Positions 21,170-33,120 of a stretch of 64,000 bases of DNA are shown here, piece by piece. Under the pieces are notes generated by a model, which had not been told where the DNA came from, searched no databases, and saw only the letters and a list, made by a program, of their open reading frames with translations. Position 1 is the first letter of the stretch. Every line of letters begins with the position of its first letter. Origin of the DNA: Thysanoteuthis rhombus (taxonomy: Eukaryota > Mollusca > Cephalopoda > Oegopsida > Thysanoteuthidae); NCBI GenBank assembly GCA_963457665.1, contig OY735222.1:38623581-38687580 (forward strand), read 5' to 3'. Both the position numbers and the translations under genes were made by a program.

Positions 21170-22635
21170 CCTTTTTTCTTTCATCGCTGAAAGATTCAGA
21201 TCTCACAAAATCTAGTGATAAAACCTCTCGATTGGCAACTCTGTTGCGGGAGCGCGACAAACATAATACCCGTACTGAACACAATCAAGGCTTAAAATAC
21301 ATGTTTGAAGGTTTGGAAAGAATTACGCGACCCACTTGGAAAATAGTTGCGGCACCACACAATTTTGCCGCCGCTCACTGCTTGAGAACAACTTCTTACA
21401 CATTATGTATGATATGGTCCGACTCTTTCCCTTGTCTATGTCTTCATTTATTCACAAGGTTTCTGCCATTGGTTCTAGAATGTGGAATCACTACTCAGAC
21501 CACGTACTCAATTGAGCAGGACACGTCATATCCGTTTTTGTATATTGTGGTTGTGTTATTGGGAAACTTCTGACCCCCCATCCCTGCATTGGGTCATCTG
21601 CTTCGTTATTTTTCTTTTTACAAGTCTCTCATGAAGTGAAATACTCGACCAGCTAATGGGTTGGACTGAAGAAGGTATGTACTGCATTCTCCAGACGTCG
21701 TATTCGCCTTATTTTGCCACTTTATTTTCCAACAGACATTGCCACTTGGAATTTATGTACAATTCTATTTTGAGATGAGTGTGTCTGTCTCGCGGTGAGT
21801 GTGTCATTCGAAGCCCGAAATTTCTGAACTCTTTTGGATCCAGTCGTTCCTGACTCATTAAACAAGATTGATCTTGTCCAAAAAACTCTACTCAGCTTGT
21901 AGACTTAGCCCCAATCTTCCGTTTTGTTTGCAAGGAAATTGATAATTCGACTGTTTTGTTGCTCTATTTATTCCAATAAAAATGACCCGGGATCATGCCT
22001 GTGCGTGTGGTCCCCAGTGAACCAACGCTCCATTAGGCTATTTTTTCGTTGATGTTAAAATGACTAAATACTTTCCGAATAGTGATCATGTAAAAAAACT
22101 AATACTTTTAAAAGCTTATTGAACAACTTCACTCTCGTAGCTTCAATTTTAAAAAGTTGTTGAACTTCATATCAAAATAGTTGAATTACAATTTGAAAAA
22201 AAGGAATTTCCAAGTAAAACTTGGTACTTCTTGTTGTGGACGATATCGATCAGTTGAAGCGTCAAGAGGGCTGCTTTGAAATGTTGGATGGCCGAAATAT
22301 TTGACATAACGATGCCTTCACCACCAGTCGGAGTGTGAATCAATCTAAAAAGCAATGACTGCGTGTAAAAAATTCATCATTTTCAATTGATATTCAACTT
22401 TTTGAAATTGAAATTCAACTTTTTTTGATTTGAAGCTAAAAAGGTGTGGGAACCTGCAGGGAACGTGAAGAGAGACACACAGTACACAAGCTCACTAAAT
22501 GGCGTCTCACAGTCGATTGATTAACTGACGGGAGAGTTTCTGTTGACGCCCCACCTCGCCAGAGCATTAATAGGGGATATGTTCATAAAAAACCCTCAAA
22601 CAAACAAATAAACCAACAAATCAGATATGAAGTTC
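21170..22635. other. No gene; inverted repeat near 22146-22408
   Basis: The 113-codon plus frame (21232-21573) has no recognisable domain. AAAAAGTTGTTGAACTTCAT (22152) and GATATTCAACTTTTTGAAA (22390) are imperfect inverted repeats about 215 bp apart and may mark a small element. Confidence 0.4.
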
Positions 22636-22639
22636 GGAA

Positions 22640-22930
22640 GAGACTATTCCAGTTTATACCTTGCTTTTAGAAGGAAATTGGAAACCCCCAGTAAACCCTA
22701 CCCCACTAAAAACCTATTCAGGGAGGGATGTGAGTTGAACCCCCATTCACCCCCCTCAATTATTTTTACTAGACATATTAAGGAGCAAATGATATTTTCT
22801 ATCCATCTAGCTCCATCGGTATAGCCTGTGCGCATGATACATACACACATAGTCAGCCTGACCAACTAAAAAACTGAAAGAAACCAATGATAACAGTTTT
22901 AGTGACTGTTTTCGTTGACGGTCTCTAATA
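22640..22930 (+). mobile_element. SINE-like family B, 5'-truncated
   Basis: AGACATATTAAGGAGCAAAT, TAGCTCCATCGGTATAGCC, TGTGCGCATGATACATACAC and CTGTTTTCGTTGACGG follow in family order. TAGCTCCATCGGTATAG is the A-box-like part. Confidence 0.65.
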
Positions 22931-23138
22931 CATCCAGACTTTCTGATCAACGACTTTTACGACTTGCAACTTTAAACAAACACTGACAGAGCTGAAATCA
23001 TTGGATATACTTTCACATAGAATCAGAATGGCTGAGTTTTGCGTTTGTTTGAAATAATCTAATTTGGTCGGTTACTGTTTCGTTGAGACTTGTGATTTAT
23101 GACCACACACCCTTCAAGTGTGGAAAGGCCAGTATAAG

Positions 23139-23140
<2 letters not shown>

Positions 23141-23192
<52 letters not shown>
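23141..23192. repeat. (TA)n microsatellite
   Basis: About 26 uninterrupted TA units. Confidence 0.97.
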
Positions 23193-23194
<2 letters not shown>

Positions 23195-23630
23195 TTGACC
23201 AATGCCCGATCTGCTTTGTGTACTTTTAAAGTAAGCTGAGAGTGTGAGCAACTTATATGCGTTAAAAACAGTTGAACTAACGGCAAATCTTCCCCAACTT
23301 TTGCTTTTATTTATACACACCAAATCAAGGCGATAAGAAACAAAAGACATACTTCACACGCATGCGCACTAACCCTTTTATAAGCATTGAAGTAATGCAT
23401 AACCTATTGGAAAATGAATGACCGGATTTAGTCAAAGAAAGGCTAATAAAGCCGGTCTGCCTTTTGCACTTTCCCCCAGGACCATCAACCAGCCGTTTTT
23501 TTTACCCCTTTTTCATTAGAGGATCCTTTAGCCCACTCCATCGGGACCGTCGGCCAGACACGTCTAAGTCATCTACTAAGATTATTTACGCCTGCAAATT
23601 TACAGGCAATCAAAAATATGTATAAGGATA

Positions 23631-23733
23631 CAGTGGTGGCCAAAAGTGATGTTCGGCCTAAGAAATTAGAGCTGTAGACCTCTAATCAAAGCGTCAAACT
23701 TCTTGGGCCGTACATCACGTTTGGGCACCTCTG
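23631..23733. mobile_element. Mariner/Tc1-type MITE, 103 bp, hairpin
   Basis: The ends CAGTGGTGGCCAAAAGTGAT and CAGAGGTGCCCAAACGTGAT (right end, reverse complement) match at 29 of 34 positions over the full arms. It is flanked by TA on both sides (23629-23630 and 23734-23735), as expected for this superfamily. An inner ATTAGAG/CTCTAAT pair extends the fold. There is no coding capacity. Confidence 0.85.
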
Positions 23734-23739
23734 TATATG

Positions 23740-24180
23740 CTGACCCCAGTCAAGGTTGACAATTGGTGTAAAACTGTTTCACAGTTGTTACTGTATGGTT
23801 GGTAGTAACGGGTGAAAGGTTTGCTCTAACCCATTCACTTCCCCATGCACTATCGTGGAGACAAACACATTTTGTCAAGATATCTGACGATGGGACAGAG
23901 CTTACGGTTGTGGATTTCTACCTTTCCCAAATATATTAGTGCTAATTGAACAAAATTGAACAACCTTAGTAGAAATTTGAACAGTTTCCCAAGTCTTTCT
24001 TCTCTGTCGATAACCGTTGCACTAACTCACATTTCTATTTTCTTTCTCTACCGATGTATCTATCAACCTACATTGCACACACACTCACACTCATATATGT
24101 GTCTGCGTGTTTTTGTGTATTAGATTGTAGAGACGATTTGGAAAGACATAAAATGGTGTTACAAATGGGATTTCTTTATT
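23740..24180. other. No feature recognised
   Basis: Mixed composition with a few CA dinucleotides at 24075-24092; nothing else seen. Confidence 0.35.
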
Positions 24181-24260
24181 CAATTTAACGTTTCGTTAGT
24201 CAAAGCAAACATCATCTGAAAATGTAAGAGAATATACATTATTTCTGTGCAAGTTTACAT
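24181..24260 (-). other. Penelope-terminus-like motif
   Basis: The minus strand reads CAGATGATGTTTGCTTTGAC then TAACGAAACGTTAAATTG. An AGATGAxG ... CGAAACGTT order is typical of Penelope-like element ends. The hammerhead core is not intact here (CAGATGA in place of CUGANGA, no clear stem II). Confidence 0.35.
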
Positions 24261-24264
24261 CGTA

Positions 24265-25490
24265 ACGCAGATTATTAACTCGATATAAAGTTTGGTTTGT
24301 CGAGGACCAAACTAAAAGATTTCTCAAGATTCATCATCAATTTTTCTCGACTTAACTTTCTGTCTCCGCTTCTGTCTTCCTCTCTCTTTCACTCAGGAAT
24401 ATATGGATAATCATGGAGCGAAGGAAGGTCTTGTTACTTTTCTAGCGAAGAGCGTATTCATAACTTCAAGTGACTTTTTGGTGTTCGGATCATTGGAAAA
24501 AACCAAAAAAAACAAACAAAAAACAAAAAAAGGAAATAAGAATATTATGAAGTCCGTTTGTGGGCATGAGCGTCCATTACCACTTCTCTCGGGGGAGGGG
24601 AGCAGAAGCATATTTCTAGGTGGGGGAAGAGCATACTTTTCCAGGAAGGGAAGGGGAGTATATTCGAAATATATCTTAGTAGCAACCCTGAAACACGATA
24701 GGCATCGTCCCTGCCATTTAAGTGAGTTCAACCCACCGTATGACCAATATGTTAGATGGTTTATTTGACCATTGACAGAGACGCAAGACCCAACCATGGG
24801 GTGACACGATGAAGTGAGCACCAGCGAATAATGATATTCTCTTTATATGGGAACATTGTTGGGATAACATAAAACAATTGTACTGCACCATTATCGTTTA
24901 ACGACTACAAGGTTCCAACTTTCAAACCCCACGCGCTCTTAGAGAGAAGGCCTGATCGAGGGGGAGAGGAATGTCCAATCTGTCCCCTTCCCCCTCCAGA
25001 CGTCTTTCGTGTGAGTGGTTAACAAACAGGTCGAGCTCTGGCTTTGATATTGGTAGGATTGGTAGTTTCAATTTTAGTGTAGTTCAAGTTCAATGAAAAT
25101 TCTTCCACCATTTAAAAATTCCAACCCTTCTCAACCCATCATTATTTATTCTCGCAGGAAATTGCGGTCTTTTTTATATTTAAATTCTCTATTAAATCTG
25201 TCGCTCCAACAAATGTGTGCCAGATTTACACAAATCAGCTCAGCCTATCTCCTGCTGTCCAAAAAATTAGATATTATCTCACCACAAGGCGTATCCATCA
25301 GTAAACAAACCACATAACGACTGCCTCAAACATATAGGCTCCTAAATGCGCCCCCAGAAATAACGTTCGTACGTTTCCGTTACGTCTAGACAAAGGCAAT
25401 GAAGCTGTTTACAGTTTCGTAGCGTTCAGAACTTATCCCATTACAAATATTTTCGCTTAAAGACCGGTCTTTTCACCTTTTTTCATCGTT
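24265..25490. other. No gene; overlapping composition-driven frames
   Basis: Opposed frames of 121 and 136 codons overlap at 24403-24821 over G-rich and A-rich sequence. Neither has a motif, and both depend on biased composition. Confidence 0.4.
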
Positions 25491-25494
25491 TTAT

Positions 25495-25720
25495 ACTTAA
25501 CCCTTTAACGCTGTGGTTTCGAAACTTAGAAAACTCAAGGACCCTTTTCTATAAAGGAAACATTCAGTCTTCTATAACTCACATCACCAAGACCTTCAAT
25601 AACTCAGCCTAACATACCATTATCGTCGTTTATGGGGTCTGTGAACGATCAAAAGATTTCCTCATATAAATCATAGGTAATAGCTTCTCCTTACCCTATT
25701 TCGGTTTACGAAAAGTCTTC
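25495..25720 (+). repeat. Dispersed repeat E, copy 2
   Basis: AACTCAGCCTAACATACCAT, GGGTCTGTGAACGATCAAAA and CCTATTTCGGTTTACG align with copy 1 in order. The 5' CGCACAC module is missing or diverged. Confidence 0.5.
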
Positions 25721-25724
25721 ATAG

Positions 25725-26089
25725 GTACGGTCAACTATCGGATAGCAGGTTGTTGTCCATCAGACAATTTCAAGATGTGAAAGAATGTGAGATTGACGGA
25801 AAAGAGAGTAGGTCAGTAATCACTTTGGTAAACCACTTTCCCATGACTACCTAACCTGCCCTGGCAGCAGTAGTGGGAAAAGGCTTGTACTCACATAGGA
25901 TAGTAGCCGACGATTATCCAAACCACTCTTGGTTCTTGTCAGTTAATTCAGTTTTGAGATGGCACGTGCATGCTTTTTGGAGTTTCTTTCTTTCTTTAAC
26001 CCTTTCAATACGGACTTACTAAAATGCTTAATGCCTGAATTTTCAAAAGGGTATAAAAAGGCTCAAAATAGATTATTCTGTATTAGCTC
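25725..26089. other. No feature recognised
   Basis: Spacer between repeats E and F. A small TTTC run at 25984-25997 is the only structure. Confidence 0.3.
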
Positions 26090-26320
26090 GTTTGTGTGAG
26101 TCCTCGGGCGCCCAAGGCCACATTTTTGGGGCTGCAATTTTGAAAATTTGTCTATATACTACAAGGTACCATCTGAAAACTTTTTTCCCTTCTTTTTAAA
26201 GAAAATTTTTTCTAGTCTCAGTAATCACTCAGGGCAATAAATGTTCGAATCTTACGCTACTATTTGAAAAAAAAATTTCAAGATCTATTTTTTAAAGATA
26301 ATTTTTAGATAATTAGTTCT
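26090..26320 (+). repeat. Dispersed repeat F, copy 1
   Basis: CCACATTTTTGGGGCTGCAA, TATACTACAAGGTACCATCT and a T/A-rich tail with AGATAATTTTTAGATAATTA match the copy at 63480-63700 in order. Confidence 0.55.
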
Positions 26321-26668
26321 GATACACGTGCAATGGGGGGAGGGGGTGATTCATTAATGCAGGGTACGGATATTCAATTAGTAGTTGAAGAAAACTAAAC
26401 CTTCAAAAACAAAACAAAAACAAAATTGCGGTTGGATAGATTAGTCACATGAAATATTTATCCCAGGGCAAAGTAGAAGAAAACAAGGAATTAGCAGATC
26501 ACTTCACCCACCCATCTCTCCCGTTCAGTCATGTAATGTGAACTAATTTCTGTGTGGCTTTCATTCTATGATGGCGTCATTGTCTGTGGTTGTAGAAGCC
26601 AAGAAAATCATATTTACTCTATTTTACGTGACACAGACGTCCCAGTAGACATCTGAAAGATATCTACA

Positions 26669-26669
<1 letters not shown>
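26321..26669. other. No feature recognised
   Basis: A G run and A-rich patches only, ahead of a TA microsatellite. Confidence 0.3.

Positions 26670-26745
<76 letters not shown>
26670..26745. repeat. (TA)n microsatellite
   Basis: About 37 TA units, flanked on the right by a Penelope-terminus-like motif. Confidence 0.97.
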
Positions 26746-26747
<2 letters not shown>

Positions 26748-26749
26748 GG

Positions 26750-26835
26750 AGTAAAGATTCTCTACACAAACACGTTTATATTTCTGCCCAGCTTAGGCTT
26801 CTTCAGGCGAATAATTCGGTTTATTTTAGCTTCCT
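26750..26835 (-). other. Penelope-terminus-like motif beside (TA)n
   Basis: The minus strand reads CGCCTGAAGAAGCCTAAGCT then GGGCAGAAATATAAACGTG. CTGAAGA fits CUGANGA, GCC/GGGC gives a short stem, and AGAAAT replaces CGAAAC. It resembles a decayed Penelope end. Confidence 0.4.
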
Positions 26836-27720
26836 ATTTGGGACATTTTTTTAGGAGAATCTATCATTCTAGGTGGTAGGATCTTCCTTTCATTCTATTT
26901 ATGTATGTTTTTGTTTAGCGGTTGGCTATTACGTGCTGTATTTTTGTTTTATTTAATGGGGATGTATATTTATTGGTGGTTATAAATTACAAACCAGGGG
27001 GTATATTTTGGGTGTTTCCGTTATCAGTATGTGATTAGTCTATCAGTATTTTTGTGGTATGTTTTCTCTCTGAGAGTATTTTATTCTCACTTGAACCCAT
27101 TTCCCAATGTTACGGTTCTCTTCTATATGAACTTAATGGGTTATCAGATTATATTGGTTTTGATCTGTTTCCTCATGTCTAAGATAATTATGTCGATTGG
27201 ATTGTTCTTTAAGGAAGCTACGTGAATAAGATATTTATGTTGATTATTTTTAGTATATCTATACGTGGGTTATTGAGTTACATTTGTCTATAGAAATTTT
27301 GAGTGGTACTGGCAATTTAACACTATTTCATTTTTTCTGTTTAATAATTCTGTTTTCTGGGGGTTTTTTTGTGCTACTGACAAAAATGAGGATTTCGAAT
27401 TTTTCATTCAGGCATAAATTGCATGGAGTTTCAATATTTTTGCATATGTATGTTTGTTTCAATGTTTTCCATCTTACTGTAGGCTTGAGATTGCTATTAC
27501 TCAGTCTCCAAACTTAATGCTCAATGTAATGAATCAACTTAATGTCTAATGTTGAATTATCGAGCACTAGATCAGATATTATATTATATTGCATCGCTGA
27601 TTAGTATCATGCTATATATATATATATATCATGAGTCTCGCGTAAGGGTTAAACTAAAAAAAAGAAGAAATTCACCCCCCACCGCAGTTTTGACGCAATG
27701 CATAGAAACTAACGAAATCA
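26836..27720. other. No gene recognised; T-rich
   Basis: Strongly T-rich on the plus strand with frames of 64 and 77 codons (27031-27225, 27284-27517) that are hydrophobic only because of T-rich codons. It lies next to the Penelope-like motif, so a decayed retroelement body is possible, but I cannot show a motif. Confidence 0.35.
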
Positions 27721-27724
27721 CTTG

Positions 27725-28105
27725 AAAACAAACCCAGAACCAAAGAGAAAGAGCAATGAAAAGTGCAATGTTAGGAATAACCTTGTGGGATAGAAAAAGA
27801 TCAACTTGGGTCTGAGAGAAGAACAAATTGGAATATATCACAGAAGAGTGCTCAAAATTGAGATGAGCTGGACGCATAGCGAGAAGGAAAGATAACTGAT
27901 AGCGCAAAATGTTAATCGATTGGTGCCCAAAGGATAGCAGACATCGTAGGGGTAGACCAGATAAGATGGAGAGATGAGATAGAAAGGTTTGCGGGCAAAA
28001 GATAGCAGAGGTTAGCCAAGTCACGGTCGGCATGGAAGGATTTAAGGAAGGCCCTTGATCAGGAGTGGACTGATGACGATGCTGATGATGATGATGATCT
28101 TTGCA
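27725..28105 (+). pseudogene. RTE-type LINE, 3' fragment, distinct subfamily
   Basis: The plus strand reads RERAMKSAMLGITLWDRKRS, then AGRIARRKDNRWRKMLIDWCP and SRRRRGRPDKM, and near the end SAWKDLRKALDQEWTDDD. This order (Q/ERAMxxxMLGIxLxDR, AGHIARxxDNRW, RRxRGRPxxR, QxWTD) is the C-terminal region of RTE-type LINE proteins. Its sequence differs from the other LINE copies here. A GATGAT run follows. Frameshifts and stops prevent coding; the opposite 165-codon frame is a shadow. Confidence 0.85.
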
Positions 28106-28547
28106 AAAAAGAAGAACATAGAACATTGACGAATGAGAAATGCGTGGAAAGCTTTTTTTTTTTTCAAGATGAAAATAAAAATTGGTAATGTGCTAACGTA
28201 GGTTGCACGCTTATCAGTTTCTGAATGGAGCTCAGCGTGAACGGAGCCAGGCAGCCAAAAAAAGGACGGGCGAACGTGGCCTGGACTTGTGATCACAAGA
28301 GTTTGTCTAACAAACGGAACTTCTACAGTGTTTTCAACGGAACTCTGGCACTGGAGCGTAAACAAGCAATAGGGCGAAAGAGGGACCGAACGAGAAGGGA
28401 CGTTCGTTGTTCTCGCCTCACCACATGTGGGATCCTGGGGTTCGGGATAGAATGCTTAGAAGGGAAGCGCCGTGCGAGACTCGGCCAAGATGTAAGAGAG
28501 GAAGTTGCTTGCCATTTCTAGGGCTTTTTATTACTATTTTCATTGCA
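28106..28547. other. No gene recognised
   Basis: The plus strand is rich in purines from 28225 to 28500, giving a 98-codon Arg/Lys-rich frame without a domain. Confidence 0.35.
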
Positions 28548-28562
28548 CACACACACACACAC

Positions 28563-28622
<60 letters not shown>

Positions 28623-28651
28623 TCCATATATATGTGTGCGTGTGTGTTTGC

Positions 28652-28698
<47 letters not shown>

Positions 28699-28726
28699 TT
28701 TATAGATATATATATAGATGAATGAG
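28548..28726. repeat. Compound microsatellite (CA)n-(TA)n-(TA)n
   Basis: CA block, about 54 bp TA, a short TGTGTG bridge, then about 40 bp TA with TAGA variants. Confidence 0.96.
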
Positions 28727-28927
28727 AAGCAGGCAAACGTGGGTAGACATCTTTTTGGCAAAAAAACTAATTTTCTATGACAGGAAGTGATGGAAGCTTT
28801 TACTAAAAGGAAAAAAAAGAAGAAAGTTATTTCTTGTTTAGAGTTTTCTTTTTCTTCCAGATTTTCTTCATACCGAAACAAACTTACTAAGTTATCAATT
28901 AATTCTTCGATTCCGAGTTCTTTAGAG

Positions 28928-29252
28928 CAGGCCTGTCGCCAGAAGTGGGCAAAGGTGCTAGCCCCCTCCCCCCCTGGAAATTACTTGCCCCCCACTATCT
29001 GGTGAATACGATGTGAATTGATTTTAGTGTACTAATTTTTACGACAAGAGCCATTCTTGCGACTTTTTTTTGCATTGTGAAAAAGGACCTAATTAGTTAT
29101 TTTCTGGCGTGTTTTTGACAATTTTTAGTATCATTTGATGTGTTTTGGCCACTTGAAAACGAATCCAACCTTTTTAGCAACACTGAGTACTTCTTGCCCC
29201 ATCCAACTCTTTTTGGACGCCCCCTACTCGCTGTGCCCTGGCGACAGGCCTG
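28928..29252. mobile_element. hAT MITE, 325 bp
   Basis: Perfect 15-bp terminal inverted repeats, CAGGCCTGTCGCCAG and CTGGCGACAGGCCTG. Flanking octamers CTTTAGAG (28920-28927) and CTTTAAAG (29253-29260) agree at 7 of 8 bases, the 8-bp duplication expected of hAT elements. No transposase is present. Confidence 0.9.
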
Positions 29253-29260
29253 CTTTAAAG

Positions 29261-30094
29261 TCTGATACAACTTTCTCCTGTTACCCGAAAGTGGGGAGTT
29301 CTGATAAAAAAGAACCCCTCTGTGAGACGAAATGGCGTAAAGCGAAGAAGTTATTAACACCAATTTTCATGGGAAAACTCTTCGAGCTTTCCCGGACCCG
29401 AGAGATGTTTAGGATGGCATGCTTGGCTGGGTCATGGGAGGCCGGGTTGGTGGTAGCCACAGAAGACTTGGTTGTGGGATAGAGAAGGCAGCCTCAATAA
29501 CGGCTGGCTGCAAACGCCTGAACGCTTGTATCTCTTTTTCGTAAAAGCGGAAAAGGAAGCCTTATTGATATTCTCTCTTCACTTCAATCTATGGCTCTGA
29601 AAGAACATTCTGGGCTCATTACTCGAACAACCTTGATCCGTATGCTTCATTTTTCACATTGCTTCATTTTGTTTTAATTTTACGTTTGAAATATAAAATA
29701 ATTGAATAACATTTGTTTTCATTATGATTTGGTTTTAAATGTTGTATAAACACGCCATCCAACCGTACCATAACGTCAAAACACGTAAAAAAATGCATTG
29801 AAGAATGAATATTGTTAGAATAAATTCTATTTATGACATCACTGGCATTTTCTATTGAAAAACATTAAGTAATAGAATAAAATAATATCTAGAAATATCT
29901 AGATTCTGGGGAATCTAGATGTTATCAATAAATCAGTCTAAATAAGTCCCGCCCCTAAAGTCAAAAACGTTTTTTTTTCTAGAAGGAGTCTAACGGAGTT
30001 CTGGTGATATTTTCAATTTTGCTGATAGACGAATCAGTGTGGCCAGAAGCGCTGGAACAAATAAACATAAAAATGAAACCATAACCACACGTGC
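29261..30094. other. No feature recognised
   Basis: The 115-codon plus frame at 29135-29482 starts within the MITE and has no domain. The remainder is AT-rich. Confidence 0.35.
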
Positions 30095-30355
30095 ATATAA
30101 GAAAAGAATAGAACCCTTCGCCATTCTTGATGGCTACGGTCGTTCAATTTATTGCCGCACAGTAAAATATTTTTTATTGTGCTATGATTTTAGATACGCA
30201 ATAACAATTATATACTTCCTTTAAAACTATTTTCCTAGAAATTTTGATTTTAAGTACAAAATAAAAATAGAGAATTTAGAATTATTTGGTACGTCTCCGG
30301 GCGCCTTTTCATGTGCACGTTCTCCCTAACTTTAGACCCTGGCAACGCCTCTAAT
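30095..30355 (+). mobile_element. Repeat D, hAT-like right end, copy 1
   Basis: ATAGAACCCTTCGCCATTCT, TGGCTACGGTCGTTCAATTT and CCCTGGCAACGCCTC align with 56127-56375. The right end there reads CCTGGCTACGTCCCTG, the complement of a CAGGGACGTAGCCAGG hAT-style terminus. The left end was not identified. Confidence 0.5.
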
Positions 30356-30789
30356 TATACACACCAATAAATTAAAGCATTAAGTAACATTAAGCTCTTT
30401 AAATGCATGTCGACTTTAGACCTGGAGATAAAAGCCACGATTTTCATCCATTTTTTTGTGGTGACCGGGGGGTTATTGTCTATTATATTTCGTAAGACAT
30501 TTATACATCTGATTTAACAACCATCTGTTTTCCGGTGCGCTGGTACAATTCCCGCTGAGCTGAACGGAGACGAAACGAAACTGGGGAAACGTGCCGAGGG
30601 CTCTGTCAATGCTGACAATAGGGATAACAGCCTCTTGCTATGCTTGCTTTCCTTTACAGCTAATTTTGGGGAAGTGGTTTACTCTAGTGCTCACCCATTC
30701 AATTATTCACTCCACTACTAGTTAATACCTGTGATGAAAAAAAAAATCACTGATGTATTTGAATTTCGATGAAACAATTTTCTAAAAAA
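30356..30789. other. No feature recognised
   Basis: A GC-richer patch at 30535-30640 has no motif; the rest is plain spacer. Confidence 0.3.
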
Positions 30790-30900
30790 AAATAACGTCA
30801 AGTTTCTTTCAGTTGAAGAGTCCATAGTTTTATGGCAGGAATGAAGTACTTTTATCAGCAAAATGTTTACCTCTAAGTGAGAGAGTCAAATGATACGGAC
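30790..30900 (+). repeat. Dispersed repeat J, copy 2
   Basis: TTGAAGAGTCCATAGTTTTA and TTTTATCAGCAAAATGTTTA align with copy 1. A shorter J-like piece (TTGAAACAGTGAGTAGGAAG) lies at 31150-31215. Confidence 0.45.
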
Positions 30901-31219
30901 ATCAAACCAAAAGTGTCGTAAATTAGCAAGGATTGGTACCAGACCAACTATATTAGGAGATCGCACAAGGACCGAACCCTCCAACAACGGCCATCAAGGT
31001 TTGCTTGCTGATCATTGCTATATGACGTCTGTCCTGATCTGTTTTTTTCTTTCTTCTTAGAAGCTACTCATTAATCCCAGGGAAAAGAATTCGCGTACAT
31101 AATTGAATTGAGATGTTTTAAAAAAGAAAATACTAAATTCGTTTACCGGAAATAGTGCATGGTTTGAAACAGTGAGTAGGAAGTATGTTTTTCAGCAAAG
31201 CTTATCCAATTTTACGACC

Positions 31220-31684
31220 GGCGAATCAAGAAAATCTCAGTGTTCATTATTAGAGTAGATTTCAGTATCGTGCCCCCTCAAATCTTCATTACAAAATTTC
31301 ATTCACCCATGACTAAATGTCGTTATGGTTTTAGATTGTTTTCATCTTATCCCTTCTGTATAACTTTGTACATAATCCACAGAGCAAAAAGCATAAAATA
31401 ACTCTTTTTCAAGTGTTTATTTTATTCATCTTTTTGGACATCCTAAAAATATGTAAAGAAAAACTGAGAATGAATGACAAAAAAATTCAAGAATTTTTTT
31501 AGTTCGTATGAAGTTAGCAAACAACAGTCTAAGCACTTAGAATCAGATTGTTAGAAATAATGTTTCTTTTTTATTTTACTTCTTTCAAGAATAGAAAAAT
31601 ACAAATATGTAAGTGAATAAAGTCTTTCATATTTCCCTTACACTTAACTCACCTCTATAGTTTCATTCACCTGAAAATAATGGT
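31220..31684. other. No feature recognised
   Basis: AT-rich run-up to the cluster of family C elements. Confidence 0.3.
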
Positions 31685-32140
31685 GATTAACCAAAAAGTC
31701 ATAAGCTCCAAAGTAACGGAATTTAAGTTACAATGAAGATTCCACGCTGTGCCACCCACGAAATGTAACCGACTATAAAGTCACAAGCCCTACATTAAAA
31801 AAAAATTATTGAATAAATTGAATTAAAATACCTCATAAGAATATTACCGTGACATCTAAACTTACTGTTTACAACTAAAATAAGTATTTATTAAGTTTTC
31901 GTGTATCACGCTTGAATTCCTTCCAAAGCAAATCAAAACGAAATAAAGAAATCATAAAATTCATTAAAATTTACCAGTAAAAAAAGAATACTTCACTTAA
32001 TTGAAGCAAATTAAATTGAAATGTTTATTTTATTTGAGCCCCTCCCCAAACAAAAAAAAAAAAAACGAACAAAAAACAAAGAAACTATTTCAGTCTGCAA
32101 CTTCAGGGTAAGTGACTTTATGGTTGGTATTCAAAATAAT
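31685..32140. mobile_element. Family C element, diverged
   Basis: The left end (GTAACGGAATTTAAGTTACA, CCACGCTGTGCCACCCACGA, CGACTATAAAGTCACAAGCC) matches the C consensus seen at 35118. Its inverted partner GGTAAGTGACTTTATGGTTG lies at about 32109. The interior is AT-rich. Confidence 0.5.
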
Positions 32141-32848
32141 TTCATTCACCTTTGGGTGAATCATTCTCGAGTTAAAGAAACACCGATTTACTCCGTTTTG
32201 CGCAGTACAACACAAAAATGGAGAAGACCCAACTGCTTAGAAAATCAGGATCAACAACCACCAACATATGAATTTAAATAACGATGGTCCCTGTAAAACA
32301 TGGCGCAAGTGGAAAATAGTAAAAAAAAAAAAAAAGGACCAAACAAATGGTTTATCAAAAAAGTCTGTTGACTGAAAACCCTGTATGAACATTTTTCAGA
32401 CGTGATTCAATCGAATCTATTCTGTTTGAAGGTTGACCTAAGGAACTTTCTCAAGTATTCGACAAGCTATTTAGAAACGTAATTAATATCTAATAAAATA
32501 GTTTTGCCAACAAGATACTGACTCAACCCCATTTCTTTCTTCAAGTTTTTTAACGCTTGAATTAAAGTAGGTTAATTACAACAGAAATTATAACTAAAAT
32601 ATTAAGACCTGTCAACGAAATTGCGTCAAAATTGTTGATTTATCGATTAAGAAATGAACATTTATTTTAAAATTTCAATTCTCCATTGTTATTAATGAAA
32701 ATCTGTTCGTTTTTTTTTGCCATAACTCTTCGTTTAATCTCTCTAATAAGAACAAAAAAAAACTTGAGAATACATTTGAAAAAAAAATCAATTACTTTTT
32801 ATTGTAGGAAGTTGAAGATTTTGAAAGTTCCTTTCGTTTATCTAATCT
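32141..32848. other. AT-rich DNA without recognised feature
   Basis: A-runs at 32047-32065 and 32322-32336. No frame or repeat of note. Confidence 0.35.
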
Positions 32849-33110
32849 AACAGTATACATTTTATTCGATTTGCGTCTGAAAAAATATCATTTTAAGTTA
32901 ATATCCATTTTTGATAAACTATCTAAAAATCTAAATAATATCTAAAAATAATTATTACGTTTCAAAATAGATTAAGCAAACTTGAAAAATTCTGTGAGTT
33001 TAAGTGATATAACAGTATAAATTTGATTCAACTACGTCTGAAAAATTTCAATTCAGGATTTTCAGTTGGAATTTATTTTTGATGAACTGTTTATTTTAAT
33101 TAGGTCATTT
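32849..33110. repeat. Diverged tandem duplication (period about 162 bp)
   Basis: AACAGTATACATTTTATTCG with GCGTCTGAAAAAATATCA at 32849 recurs as AACAGTATAAATTTGATTCA with ACGTCTGAAAAATTTCAA at 33011. TTTTTGATAAACT and TTTTTGATGAACT follow at matching distance. Confidence 0.6.
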
Positions 33111-33120
33111 TCCCCCTATA

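Noticed and set aside
24403..24821. Opposed 121- and 136-codon frames
   Set aside because: They cover the same G-rich and A-rich stretch on both strands with no motif; a composition effect is the simpler reading.
26836..27530. Membrane-protein-like frames of 64 and 77 codons
   Set aside because: Hydrophobicity follows from the T-rich plus strand; stops are frequent and no motif is present.
27629..28126. 165-codon minus-strand open frame, the longest in the window
   Set aside because: It is antisense to a LINE fragment that has clear RTE-type protein motifs on the plus strand.
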